A stretch of DNA of 64,000 bases, from contig DENS01000007.1 of the NCBI GenBank assembly GCA_002359735.1, positions 49,973 through 113,972 on the forward strand, written 5' to 3'. This stretch comes from Micavibrio sp. UBA2638 (GTDB lineage Bacteria; Pseudomonadota; Alphaproteobacteria; Micavibrionales; Micavibrionaceae). Below the pieces are notes generated by a model. It worked only from the letters and a program-made list of their open reading frames with translations, was not told where the DNA came from and searched no databases. The translations under genes were made by a program, and so were the position numbers. Shown in pieces: positions 52,840-61,043 of this stretch; the first letter of the stretch is position 1, and the number at the start of each line of letters is the position of its first letter.

Positions 52840-53760
52840 ATGCGCATGCCTCAGTTGTTAAACGAAGAAAACAAGCGTGCGTGGAAGAGTCTGCCCAAGG
52901 CAATTGGGATTGTTGCCGGTGCCTTGGCCTCAATTCCGTATCTCTATGTTCGAAACAAATTATTTGGCGGCAAGCGTACGACCTCTCTGCGGGATCACTT
53001 CATAATGGCCGCCAGCAAAACCATGAATATAAAGCTGGTTTATAATGAGCATAGTGCCCCCGTCACCAATAAAGTTGCCATTTTTCCTATCAAACATTTG
53101 GCGCGTATGGACGCGCGCGTAATACCGGAATTCCCGCAGGCTGATTTTATGATGACGGCGCATTTTTTTAATATGCCGGTTTTGGGCCGGGTCATTAAAG
53201 CCGCGGCAAATGTTTCTGGCTTTATCCCAACAACTCAAACCTCTGATGATAAAAAACGTGACCAAGGCCAAGTGATTCAGCGGCTTAATGACAATGTGAG
53301 TGTATGTGTTTTCCCAGAAGGGTGTTGTTCGGGGGCTGAAATGCTGGAATGGAGCAAAGGGTCGCTGGAGCCACTATTTGGCGCGGCCGGGGAAGATACG
53401 CGCGGAAATACGATTTCTTTGAAAAATCAGGATGTTGTCGTGCAACCCGTCAGTTTACGGGTAAAAGAAATCAATGGTGTTGATGTTTTAAATTCCCCAG
53501 ATGAATGGGGGAAATATACTATGATCCTGGATCATAGAAACATTCTAAGCCGCGTTTGGGCACGAATGAAACAACAAAGTGTGACAGTTGAAATGCAGGT
53601 TCTGCCGGAATTAAATCCGCGTGATTTTTCCAGCGCAGAAGATTTGATGAATGAGGCGCATAATAAAGTGCGCCAGATTGTGAATCCTGATCAAGTTGGT
53701 ACGCGCAGGCGCAGGGAATTTGTGGAATGGACGGAGGCGCAGCCGCACCGCGTGTATTAA
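52840..53760 (+). CDS. PlsC-like acyltransferase family protein
   Basis: 306 residues. The HxxxxD acyltransferase motif is HLARMD (~residues 86-91), and the FPEG motif is FPEGCCSGAEML (~153-164), followed by a proline (VVQPVSLRV). The N-terminus has a hydrophobic stretch (AIGIVAGALASIPYLYV, residues ~22-38) that would anchor it to the membrane, as in lysophospholipid and 1-acylglycerol-3-phosphate acyltransferases. Exact substrate unknown. Starts 39 bases after purQ and is probably in its unit. It ends 4 bases before the convergent nuoF stop, leaving no room for a separate terminator. Confidence 0.8.
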   Translation: MRMPQLLNEENKRAWKSLPKAIGIVAGALASIPYLYVRNKLFGGKRTTSLRDHFIMAASKTMNIKLVYNEHSAPVTNKVAIFPIKHLARMDARVIPEFPQADFMMTAHFFNMPVLGRVIKAAANVSGFIPTTQTSDDKKRDQGQVIQRLNDNVSVCVFPEGCCSGAEMLEWSKGSLEPLFGAAGEDTRGNTISLKNQDVVVQPVSLRVKEINGVDVLNSPDEWGKYTMILDHRNILSRVWARMKQQSVTVEMQVLPELNPRDFSSAEDLMNEAHNKVRQIVNPDQVGTRRRREFVEWTEAQPHRVY

Positions 53761-53764
53761 AATA

Positions 53765-55042
53765 CTATGCGGCCGCTTTGCGGTATTCCATGATCCGTTT
53801 TTCCATTTCAGGGCGGAAATGACGAATTAACCCCTGAACCGGCCAAGCGGCAGCGTCACCAAGCGCACAGATTGTGTGGCCTTCGATTTCTTTAGTGACC
53901 TCGTATAACATGTCAATTTCTTCGATTGTGGCCTGGCCTTTAACCATACGGGTCATAACGCGCCATAGCCACCCTGCTCCCTCGCGGCATGGTGTGCATT
54001 GGCCGCAACTTTCGTGCATATAGAATTGCGACAGGCGTGCAATGGCGTAAATAATGTCGGTGGATTTGTCCATGACAATGACGCCCGCTGTGCCAAGACC
54101 GCTGCCCGCCTCTTTCAGGGAATCAAAGTCCATATTGATGGAATCGCAAGTTTCTTTGGTCAGCACTGGGGTTGATGAGCCGCCTGGAATGACGCCCAGA
54201 AGGTTATCCCAGCCGCCGCGAACGCCCCCGCAATGACGCTCAATCAATTCTTTTAAAGGAATTCCCATTTCTTCTTCTACATTGCAGGGTTGATTGACGT
54301 GCCCGGAAATACAAAACAACTTTGTTCCCGCATTTTTTTCGTTTAATCCAAGATTGGAAAACCAATTGGCGCCACGTCGCATAATTGTGGGAGCAACGGC
54401 AATGGTTTCAACATTGTTTACTGTTGTCGGGCATGAATATAACCCCGCCATGGCCGGGAATGGCGGCTTGTTACGTGGCTGCCCTTTGTTGCCTTCCAGG
54501 GATTCAATAAGGGCGGTTTCTTCACCGCAAATATAAGCCCCCGCGCCGCGGTGTAAATAAACATCAAAATCCCAACCGGAACCGGCCGCGTTTTTACCCA
54601 ATAGTCCGGCATCATAGGCCTCGGCTATTGCGCGTTCAACCTCTGAGCCTTCGTTGTAAAATTCGCCGCGAATATAAATATAGGCCGCGTTGGCACCCAT
54701 GGCAAAACCCGCAATCAGGCAGCCTTCAAGCAGTTTATGTGGTTCGTAACGAAGAATATCCCGGTCTTTGCAGGTGCCGGGTTCAGATTCATCTGCGTTA
54801 ACCACCAGATAATGTGGTTTGCCGCTGTCTTTTGGCATGAATGACCACTTTAACCCGGTCGGGAATCCGGCCCCGCCCCGGCCACGTAGGCCAGAGGCCT
54901 TCATTTCCTCAATGATTTTATCACGGCCAAGTTTAATGATATCTGCCGTTTTATCCCAATCACCCCGTTTTTTGGCATCCTTCAAAGAAAAAGAATTCCA
55001 GCCGTAAATATTGGTAAAGATACGATCCTGATCTGATAGCAT
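53765..55042 (-). CDS. nuoF: NADH-quinone oxidoreductase subunit F
   Basis: NADH- and FMN-binding subunit. 425 residues. The NADH site GLRGRGGAGFPTGLKW, FMN site block NADESEPGTCKDR and GAGAYICGEETALIESLEG are intact, and the 4Fe-4S N3 ligands are SCGQCTPCREG with a distal cysteine in HTICALGD. It is the last gene of the A-F unit. Starts immediately after nuoE ends. Confidence 0.97.
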   Translation of the reverse strand: MLSDQDRIFTNIYGWNSFSLKDAKKRGDWDKTADIIKLGRDKIIEEMKASGLRGRGGAGFPTGLKWSFMPKDSGKPHYLVVNADESEPGTCKDRDILRYEPHKLLEGCLIAGFAMGANAAYIYIRGEFYNEGSEVERAIAEAYDAGLLGKNAAGSGWDFDVYLHRGAGAYICGEETALIESLEGNKGQPRNKPPFPAMAGLYSCPTTVNNVETIAVAPTIMRRGANWFSNLGLNEKNAGTKLFCISGHVNQPCNVEEEMGIPLKELIERHCGGVRGGWDNLLGVIPGGSSTPVLTKETCDSINMDFDSLKEAGSGLGTAGVIVMDKSTDIIYAIARLSQFYMHESCGQCTPCREGAGWLWRVMTRMVKGQATIEEIDMLYEVTKEIEGHTICALGDAAAWPVQGLIRHFRPEMEKRIMEYRKAAA

Positions 55043-55702
55043 TTAGGCAACTCCGGCTTTTTTGGCTTCTTTATCTAATGTTGTAGGACCGGAAACGGCC
55101 ATGGAGCCCTTGCGCCCCTTTTGCGAACCAACATTGGGTTTCATGTCTTCGGACAAAAGATCAAGAACTTCTTTCATTGTTTTTTCGGTTAAATCTTCAT
55201 AATAATCATCATTGATTTGTACCATTGGTGCATTAACGCAGGCACCAAGACATTCAACTTCCATTAGCGAGAATTTACCGTCTTTCGTTGTTTCATTCAT
55301 ACCAATGCCCAAATGGTCTTTGCAGGTTTTAACGACCTCGTCCGAACCGCATAACCAGCAAGGCGTTGTGGTACAGACCTGAATAAGGTATTTGCCCACC
55401 GGTGCCAGATTATACATGGAATAGAAACTTGCGACTTCATACACTTTGACAGCGGGAACATCGAGTATTTCTGCAATTTTGTCCATGGCTGCACGGGGGA
55501 TCCAGCCGCCAACGGGTGGGTTGGCCTTTATCCCCTCTTCCGCTATTTGGCGTTGCGCCAGATCAAGCAAGGGCATCGTCGCACTTTTCTGACGGCCTTT
55601 GGGGTATTTGGCAATAATCATATCAACCTTCTTTTTATTAGCCTTGTTAAATTCAAAGCTCTCAGGTTGATAATCGGCGTATAAATCGAATGGTTTTTTC
55701 AT
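55043..55702 (-). CDS. nuoE: NADH-quinone oxidoreductase subunit E
   Basis: Thioredoxin-like 2Fe-2S subunit (N1a). 219 residues. The cluster ligands are in CTTTPCWLCG and ECLGACVNAPMVQIND. PRAAMDKIAEILDVPAVKVYEVASFYSMY is the family N-terminal helix-loop (quoted in parts). The last ~50 residues (KPNVGSQKGRKGSMAVSGP) are a basic tail, as in many alphaproteobacterial NuoE. Stop and nuoF start are adjacent. Confidence 0.96.
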   Translation of the reverse strand: MKKPFDLYADYQPESFEFNKANKKKVDMIIAKYPKGRQKSATMPLLDLAQRQIAEEGIKANPPVGGWIPRAAMDKIAEILDVPAVKVYEVASFYSMYNLAPVGKYLIQVCTTTPCWLCGSDEVVKTCKDHLGIGMNETTKDGKFSLMEVECLGACVNAPMVQINDDYYEDLTEKTMKEVLDLLSEDMKPNVGSQKGRKGSMAVSGPTTLDKEAKKAGVA

Positions 55703-55772
55703 TTTAAGACGTGGCTTTATTTAGTATCAATTGATATTAGTCTTCTAGCATGAAGGCTTGGTGAAAAAAAGT

Positions 55773-56378
55773 CTAAATTGTCTTTTCAGGCGCTGCATCC
55801 ATGTTTTTATACGCCCCTGGAATTTTTTCTGCGGCGCGGGCGGATAGCAAGAAAAATGTTGCCCCTAGAAATACCCGCCAATCCATATCGGTTATCAACG
55901 CCCAATCCATTTCCGGGCCGTTTTGATGTAAGGCCGGTTCAAAGGCTGACCCGAACGAGACCACTGTTGCCGATTGAAAAAAACGTTTTGCCAAGGTGCC
56001 TTTTCCGGCCAACACGCTGGCCGCCCCGCTGCTGATGCAAGCCCCCATGGCCATTTCAAAATAACGCGGAGCATCTTCAAATCCAAAAAGGTTGGAGCCA
56101 GACGCAACATATCCCATACCGCAGGCAACAACCCCGGTCATAAGAATATCGCTCATTCTGTAGGAGCCAATTTTTTTGTTACCGCCCAGCAGCACTCCGC
56201 CAATATGCAAGGCCTGCCCGGTCATGGCTGTTCCCGAGCGGAGCAGATTGCCGTATTCTGCGCCAGACCATATATACATCAGGTCCCCCATTAAACACAG
56301 TGCGGAGTTTTGCCTTAGCGGGTCGCGCAAAGCATTCTTTGCTTTTGTAAAGATTGATGTCAGTGATTTAATTGCCAT
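55773..56378 (-). CDS. hypothetical membrane protein between nuoD and nuoE
   Basis: 201 residues from the second ATG (56378); the frame opens 6 codons earlier. Several Gly/Ala-rich hydrophobic segments (IGGVLLGGN, ILMTGVVACGMGYVASGSN, MAMGACISSGAASVLAG, VFLGATFFLLSARAA) suggest three to five membrane or membrane-associated helices. No family recognised. It is on the nuo strand but separated from nuoD by about 160 bases and from nuoE by 70, and a TTCCCAT/ATGGGAA inverted repeat lies just upstream of it. It may be transcribed with nuoA-F, so nuoE and nuoF would depend on read-through across it. Confidence 0.6.
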   Translation of the reverse strand: MAIKSLTSIFTKAKNALRDPLRQNSALCLMGDLMYIWSGAEYGNLLRSGTAMTGQALHIGGVLLGGNKKIGSYRMSDILMTGVVACGMGYVASGSNLFGFEDAPRYFEMAMGACISSGAASVLAGKGTLAKRFFQSATVVSFGSAFEPALHQNGPEMDWALITDMDWRVFLGATFFLLSARAAEKIPGAYKNMDAAPEKTI

Positions 56379-56418
56379 AAATATGGCGTAAAGCATATTG
56401 TTATAATAATCAAGATAA

Positions 56419-56434
56419 TTCCCATAAATGGGAA
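56419..56434. promoter_or_regulatory. 16-base inverted repeat upstream of the embedded membrane protein gene
   Basis: TTCCCAT-AA-ATGGGAA, arms perfect, located 23-41 bases before the two possible starts of the hypothetical gene. Could be an operator or a small hairpin in the nuo message; no known site matches. Confidence 0.3.
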
Positions 56435-56538
56435 CGCATTTACGCTTATATCAGCACGAGACCCAAAGCCCTTTGATTTATTTTGGCCATGAAAATTATA
56501 GGCAGACAGGCGGAGCGCATAGCCCCCCTAATGGCGTC

Positions 56539-57750
56539 TTAACGATCAATTTCGCCAAATACAATGTCCAAAGACCCAATAATTGATACGGCATCGGCCA
56601 GTTGGTGGCCCTTGCTCATGAAATCAAAAGCGGCCAAATGCGGAAAGCCCGGGGCACGAATGCGGCAGCGATAGGGTTTGTTTGTGCCGTCACTGACCAG
56701 ATAAACCCCAAATTCCCCTTTCGGTGCTTCTACGGCCGTATAGGTTTCTCCGGCCGGAACGTGATACCCTTCAGTGAAAAGTTTGAAGTGATGAATCATG
56801 GCTTCCATCGATGCCTTCATTTCAGCACGCGGGGGCGGACAGACTTTATAGTCGTTTGATTTTACATCCCCTTTTGGCATGTTTTGTAAACACTGTTTCA
56901 TAATGCGAATGGACTGATACATCTCTTCCATACGGACAAGGTAGCGTGCGTAACAATCTCCTGTCTTGCCGACAGGGATGTCGAAGTCCATTTCTTCATA
57001 TGAATCATACGGTTGCGATTTACGCAGATCCCATGCGATGCCCGATCCACGAAGCATAGGCCCGGAAAAGCCCAAATCCATGGCTTCGTGGCTGCTGACA
57101 ATACCGATATCAACGGTTCGCTGTTTGAAAATACGGTTATCGGTTAACAATGTGTGCAGGTCATCTAAAAATTTTGGCAGTTCCTCGCACCATGTCATCA
57201 TGTCCTCGGCAAGGCCAGCCGGCATATCGGATGCTACGCCGCCGGGACGAAAATAGTTGGCATGCAGCCGCGCGCCGCAAACGCGCTCGTAAAACTCCAT
57301 GCCTTTTTCGCGTTCTTCAAAGCCCCAAAGTGAGGGGGTAATGGCGCCCACGTCCAGGGCATATGTCGTAACGTTCAGTATGTGGTTTAATATGCGGCCC
57401 AATTCGGCAAATAATATACGGATATATTGGCCCCGTTTTGGGACGGTAATCCCAAGCAGTTTTTCAGTCGCCAGCGCAAAGGCATGTTCCTGATTCATAG
57501 GGGCGACATAGTCAAGGCGGTCAAAATAAGGGACGGCCTGAGTGTAGGTTTTGTATTCAATTAATTTTTCTGTACCGCGGTGTAAAAGCCCGATATGCGG
57601 GTCGGCGCGCTCAACGACTTCACCTTCCATCTCAAGAACAAGACGCAACACACCATGGGCAGCCGGGTGCTGTGGCCCAAAGTTCATAGTGAACGGTTTA
57701 ATCTGTGTTTCTTCCGCTATTTCTACGTCTAATGTTTCGGTTTGTGTCAT
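56539..57750 (-). CDS. nuoD: NADH-quinone oxidoreductase subunit D
   Basis: Quinone-site peripheral subunit (49 kDa homologue), 403 residues. Conserved PFTMNFGPQHPAAHGVLRLVLEMEGE (as overlapping parts), HIGLLHRGTEKLIE, DRLDYVAPMNQEHAF and the C-terminal RAPGFPHLAAFDFMSKG and DIVFGEIDR. The quinone-binding His and Tyr are in place. Ends the A-D block before the embedded gene. Confidence 0.97.
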   Translation of the reverse strand: MTQTETLDVEIAEETQIKPFTMNFGPQHPAAHGVLRLVLEMEGEVVERADPHIGLLHRGTEKLIEYKTYTQAVPYFDRLDYVAPMNQEHAFALATEKLLGITVPKRGQYIRILFAELGRILNHILNVTTYALDVGAITPSLWGFEEREKGMEFYERVCGARLHANYFRPGGVASDMPAGLAEDMMTWCEELPKFLDDLHTLLTDNRIFKQRTVDIGIVSSHEAMDLGFSGPMLRGSGIAWDLRKSQPYDSYEEMDFDIPVGKTGDCYARYLVRMEEMYQSIRIMKQCLQNMPKGDVKSNDYKVCPPPRAEMKASMEAMIHHFKLFTEGYHVPAGETYTAVEAPKGEFGVYLVSDGTNKPYRCRIRAPGFPHLAAFDFMSKGHQLADAVSIIGSLDIVFGEIDR

Positions 57751-57835
57751 TTTAATCGTGTTCTTTGTTGTCGTTATCGTAATGTCATCTTGTCATGCTG
57801 CGTTCATGGAGAAGTAATTTTTAGCAAAGGCCGTT

Positions 57836-58486
57836 CTATGAATGGCCCCCCTTTTTAGATGGAACCCAGCCATGCGCTGGTTTGGTGGCTTTTTCGTCGC
57901 CAGGCAATTGCACATCCGTCATGCCTTCCCAGGGAGAAAGATAATCAAAATTACGAAAGTCTTGCGTTAATTTTACAGGTTCGTAGACAACGCGTTTTAA
58001 TTCTTCGTCATATCGTAATTCGACATAGCCTGTCAGCGGGAAGTCTTTACGCTGCGGGTGTCCTTCAAATCCATAATCGGTAAGAATGCGGCGTAGATCT
58101 GGATGCCCCTCAAACATAATGCCATACATATCCCACACCTCGCGCTCAAACCAGCCTGCGCTTGAATAAATACTGGTCACTGTCGGGATTAATGTATCCT
58201 CTGCCGCATTTAATTTTAAACGTATGCGATGATTTTGTTTAAGCGAAAGCAGAGTGTAAACAACTTCAAAACGTTCCGCGCGTTCCGGATAATCAACAGC
58301 CGTGATATCAACCAGAACTTCGAATCGCGTTTGTTTATCATCACGTAAGAAATGTAATACGCGGTCCAGATTTTGCGCCGTTGTGTAGACGACTAACTCG
58401 TCCTTTTCAAATACATATTTGCTTACGGCGTCTTCCAGCTCTTCTTCAATAAAGTCGGCTAAATCTTTAAGGGCATCACCAGGCAT
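57836..58486 (-). CDS. nuoC: NADH-quinone oxidoreductase subunit C
   Basis: 30-kDa peripheral subunit, 216 residues. Core block VTSIYSSAGWFEREVWDMYGIMFEGHPDLRRILTDYGFEGHPQRKDFPLTGY (seen in parts) is the family signature. Separate from NuoD, not fused, as usual in alphaproteobacteria. An 85-base gap separates it from nuoD. Confidence 0.97.
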   Translation of the reverse strand: MPGDALKDLADFIEEELEDAVSKYVFEKDELVVYTTAQNLDRVLHFLRDDKQTRFEVLVDITAVDYPERAERFEVVYTLLSLKQNHRIRLKLNAAEDTLIPTVTSIYSSAGWFEREVWDMYGIMFEGHPDLRRILTDYGFEGHPQRKDFPLTGYVELRYDEELKRVVYEPVKLTQDFRNFDYLSPWEGMTDVQLPGDEKATKPAHGWVPSKKGGHS

Positions 58487-58498
58487 TGTAAATCCTTC

Positions 58499-59074
58499 TT
58501 ATCTCGCTATGCGCGTATCTTCGCGCTGAATTTTTTTCTGTAGCTGTAATAATCCGTATACCAGCGCCTCGGCCGTTGGGGGGCAGCCAGGAACATAAAT
58601 GTCAACAGGAACGATACGGTCACAACCACGTACAACAGAGTAGGAATAATGGTAATACCCTCCTCCATTGGCGCATGACCCCATGGAAATGACCCAGCGT
58701 GGTTCCGGCATCTGATCGTAAACTTTACGCAAGGCCGGTGCCATTTTGTTGGTCAATGTTCCAGCCACAATCATTACGTCAGATTGGCGCGGGCTTGGGC
58801 GCGGTATCATGCCAAAACGGTCAAGGTCATAGCGGCTCATGTAGGAATGGATCATTTCAACGGCGCAGCAGGCCAGTCCAAATGTCATAGGCCATAAAGA
58901 CCCTGTACGGGCCCAATCAAACAATTTGTCTGTTTGCGTTAGGATATACCCTTTTTCTTCCAACGTTTTAGACATGGCAGCCGGTACGACATCCTGTTGA
59001 TCCGCCGGTGGAAATGGCGCTTTCGTTTTGAAATCGTATTCCGGTGCTAATATGACTTTTTTATCGTGACCCAT
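58499..59074 (-). CDS. nuoB: NADH-quinone oxidoreductase subunit B
   Basis: PSST homologue carrying the terminal cluster N2, 191 residues. Ligands in GLACCAVEMIH, GSCANGGGYY and VPGCPPTAEALVYG. Conserved RPSPRQSDVMIVAGTLTNKM. Starts 45 bases after nuoA ends, and nuoC begins 12 bases after it. Confidence 0.97.
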   Translation of the reverse strand: MGHDKKVILAPEYDFKTKAPFPPADQQDVVPAAMSKTLEEKGYILTQTDKLFDWARTGSLWPMTFGLACCAVEMIHSYMSRYDLDRFGMIPRPSPRQSDVMIVAGTLTNKMAPALRKVYDQMPEPRWVISMGSCANGGGYYHYSYSVVRGCDRIVPVDIYVPGCPPTAEALVYGLLQLQKKIQREDTRIAR

Positions 59075-59119
59075 TTTTAATATTCTCTGTTGTAAGTGTT
59101 GCCATCAAAGCAAATTGGA

Positions 59120-59491
59120 TTATTCCCAATCCAGGGCGCCCTTTTTCCATTCATAAATAAACCCGACGGTCAAAATGGTTAAAAACACAATCATTGACCA
59201 AAAACCAAATACGCCAATTTCCCCTAATGAAATGGCCCACGGGAATAAAAAGGCGATTTCCAGATCGAAGATAATAAAAAGCAGACAAACAAGGTAAAAA
59301 CGGACATCAAACTTGTTGCGTGCATCCTGAAACGCATCAAACCCACATTCATAGGCTGAGTTTTTTTCACTATCCGGGTTTTGCTTCCCGAGCAAAAGTG
59401 AGCCTAAAATCATCGCAACGGAAACCACGCATGCGATTGCCATAAACACCAAAATGGGCAGATAGTTTATCAGTAATTCTTGTGAGGCCAT
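59120..59491 (-). CDS. nuoA: NADH-quinone oxidoreductase subunit A
   Basis: Small membrane subunit with three spans, 123 residues. Conserved loop YECGFDAFQDARNKFDVRFYLVCLLFIIFDLEIAFLFPW (seen in parts) and C-terminal FIYEWKKGALDWE. First gene of the cluster. Confidence 0.97.
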   Translation of the reverse strand: MASQELLINYLPILVFMAIACVVSVAMILGSLLLGKQNPDSEKNSAYECGFDAFQDARNKFDVRFYLVCLLFIIFDLEIAFLFPWAISLGEIGVFGFWSMIVFLTILTVGFIYEWKKGALDWE

Positions 59492-59580
59492 TTATCAATA
59501 ACTCTTGGATACGAATTTTGATTTCAGTTTTATCACCTTAACTTTAAAAAGAAAACCCACGAATAACAAGAAATCCAACG

Positions 59581-59586
59581 ATTATA
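59581..59586 (-). promoter_or_regulatory. possible nuoA promoter (-10 TATAAT)
   Basis: A perfect TATAAT on the minus strand, about 90 bases upstream of the nuoA ATG and downstream of the tRNA-Asp terminator. No good -35 is seen at the expected spacing. Confidence 0.4.
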
Positions 59587-59617
59587 TACTTTATTTATGT
59601 GCTCATGGCCCGGATAG

Positions 59618-59646
59618 TAAAAAAGAGCCTGTACAGGCTCTTTTTA
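59618..59646. terminator. intrinsic terminator after tRNA-Asp
   Basis: Perfect dyad AAAAAGAGCCTG / CAGGCTCTTTTT around TA, with A- and T-runs on both sides so it can act in both directions. It separates tRNA-Asp from the nuoA promoter region. Confidence 0.85.
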
Positions 59647-59657
59647 GATAATGAGAA

Positions 59658-59734
59658 TGGCGCGAGTGACGAGACTTGAACTCGCGACCTCCGCCGTGAC
59701 AGGGCGGCGCTCTAACCAGCTGAGCTACACCCGC
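59658..59734 (-). tRNA. tRNA-Asp (GTC)
   Basis: 77 bases with CCA encoded. Acceptor GCGGGTG pairs with CACTCGC; D-arm GCTC/GAGC; anticodon arm CCGCCCTGTCACGGCGG with anticodon GTC; T-arm GCGAG-TTCAAGT-CTCGT. Confidence 0.97.
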
Positions 59735-59814
59735 GCAAACTCTCAATAGGCGACATATATACAGAATGCGTATCGTGTATGTCAATGCTAAAAGTTAGCA
59801 TTTTAGAACTTTTT

Positions 59815-60930
59815 CTATGCCGCTAGCAGATGTTCTTTAAATTCCAGGTCCAATGCCTCCGCTACGGCCTTGTGGGTGATTTTTCCTTGGCACACATTCA
59901 AACCGTTTTTAAAGTTAGGGTCATCGGCTAAAGCCTTTTCCCACCCTTGGTTCGCCAGTTTTAGCGCATATGGTAGCACAGAATGATTAAGAGCAAGGGC
60001 CGAGGTTAATGGGACCGCGCCCGGCATATTGGCCACACAGTAATGCACCACATTATCGACAATATAGGTTGGTTCATCATGCGTGGTTGGCTTTGACGTT
60101 TCGGCACATCCCCCCTGATCAATGGCTATGTCAACGAATACGCTGCCTGGTATCATTTTAGGCAGCATATCTTTGGTCAGAAGTTTCGGGGCGGAGGCCC
60201 CGGGAATGAGAACCGACCCGATAACCAGGTCAGATGTGGTTATGGCTTTTTCCAGTGTGTCCGCATTTGAATACACAATATTGGCGCGGCCATGGAAGTA
60301 TTCATCCAGAAAGCGCATACGTTCATTGCTGCGTTCAAGAATTGTGACATTTGCGCCAAGGCCGGTTGCCATTTGTGCGGCGTGAAAGCCGGCAACTCCG
60401 CCGCCGATGATTAGGACTTCGGCAGGTTTAACACCTGGAACGCCGCCTATTAGGCGGCCTGTCCCGCCCATATGTTTTTGCAGATTATAAGCACCAACCT
60501 GAACGGAAAGACGCCCGGCAATCTCGCTCATAGGTTCTAAAAGAGGTAACGTGCGCCCATTACGGCAGGTCACTGTTTCGTAGGCAATGGCAATACAGCC
60601 TGAATCCATAAGGGCCAGCGCCTGATTTTTATCAGCAGCGAGATGCAGGTATGTGAACAGAATTTGGTCCTCACGCAGCATCTTGCATTCATTGGGCTGG
60701 GGTTCCTTAACTTTGATAATCATCTCAGAGCGCTCAAATATCTCTTCCGCTGTATTAACAATCTCTGCCCCGACATCTTTATAATGCTGATCCGTAAAGT
60801 TAATGGCGGCGCCCGCGCCGGATTCGACCAAAACGGTGTGGCCGCTATTTGTGAATTCCTTAACCGATGAAGGCACCAAACCTACGCGATGTTCAAGTGT
60901 TTTTATTTCTTTTGGGACGCCGATTATCAT
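59815..60930 (-). CDS. ald: alanine dehydrogenase
   Basis: NAD-dependent reversible deamination of L-alanine to pyruvate. 371 residues. N-terminal PKEIKTLEHRVGLVPSSV, catalytic K75-region VKEPQPNE and H96-type YLHLAAD, NAD fold IIGGGVAGFHAA and DIAIDQGGCAETS are all conserved, as is NMPGAVPLTSALALN. GGAG precedes the ATG (ACTGGAGCATAAAAC). Downstream of gabD on the same strand with a 113-base gap, so possibly separately transcribed. Confidence 0.96.
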   Translation of the reverse strand: MIIGVPKEIKTLEHRVGLVPSSVKEFTNSGHTVLVESGAGAAINFTDQHYKDVGAEIVNTAEEIFERSEMIIKVKEPQPNECKMLREDQILFTYLHLAADKNQALALMDSGCIAIAYETVTCRNGRTLPLLEPMSEIAGRLSVQVGAYNLQKHMGGTGRLIGGVPGVKPAEVLIIGGGVAGFHAAQMATGLGANVTILERSNERMRFLDEYFHGRANIVYSNADTLEKAITTSDLVIGSVLIPGASAPKLLTKDMLPKMIPGSVFVDIAIDQGGCAETSKPTTHDEPTYIVDNVVHYCVANMPGAVPLTSALALNHSVLPYALKLANQGWEKALADDPNFKNGLNVCQGKITHKAVAEALDLEFKEHLLAA

Positions 60931-61043
60931 GTTTTATGCTCCAGTCTTAATATTGAAAAGAAAGCATACTATCAGGTGATATGGGGGGACGACTAGACGC
61001 GCCGCACAATTTTTTTGCTTTATAGTGCAAGAAGGGCTTTATC

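Noticed and set aside
59603..59785. 60-codon minus-strand frame across tRNA-Asp
   Set aside because: It reads through the tRNA gene; not protein coding.
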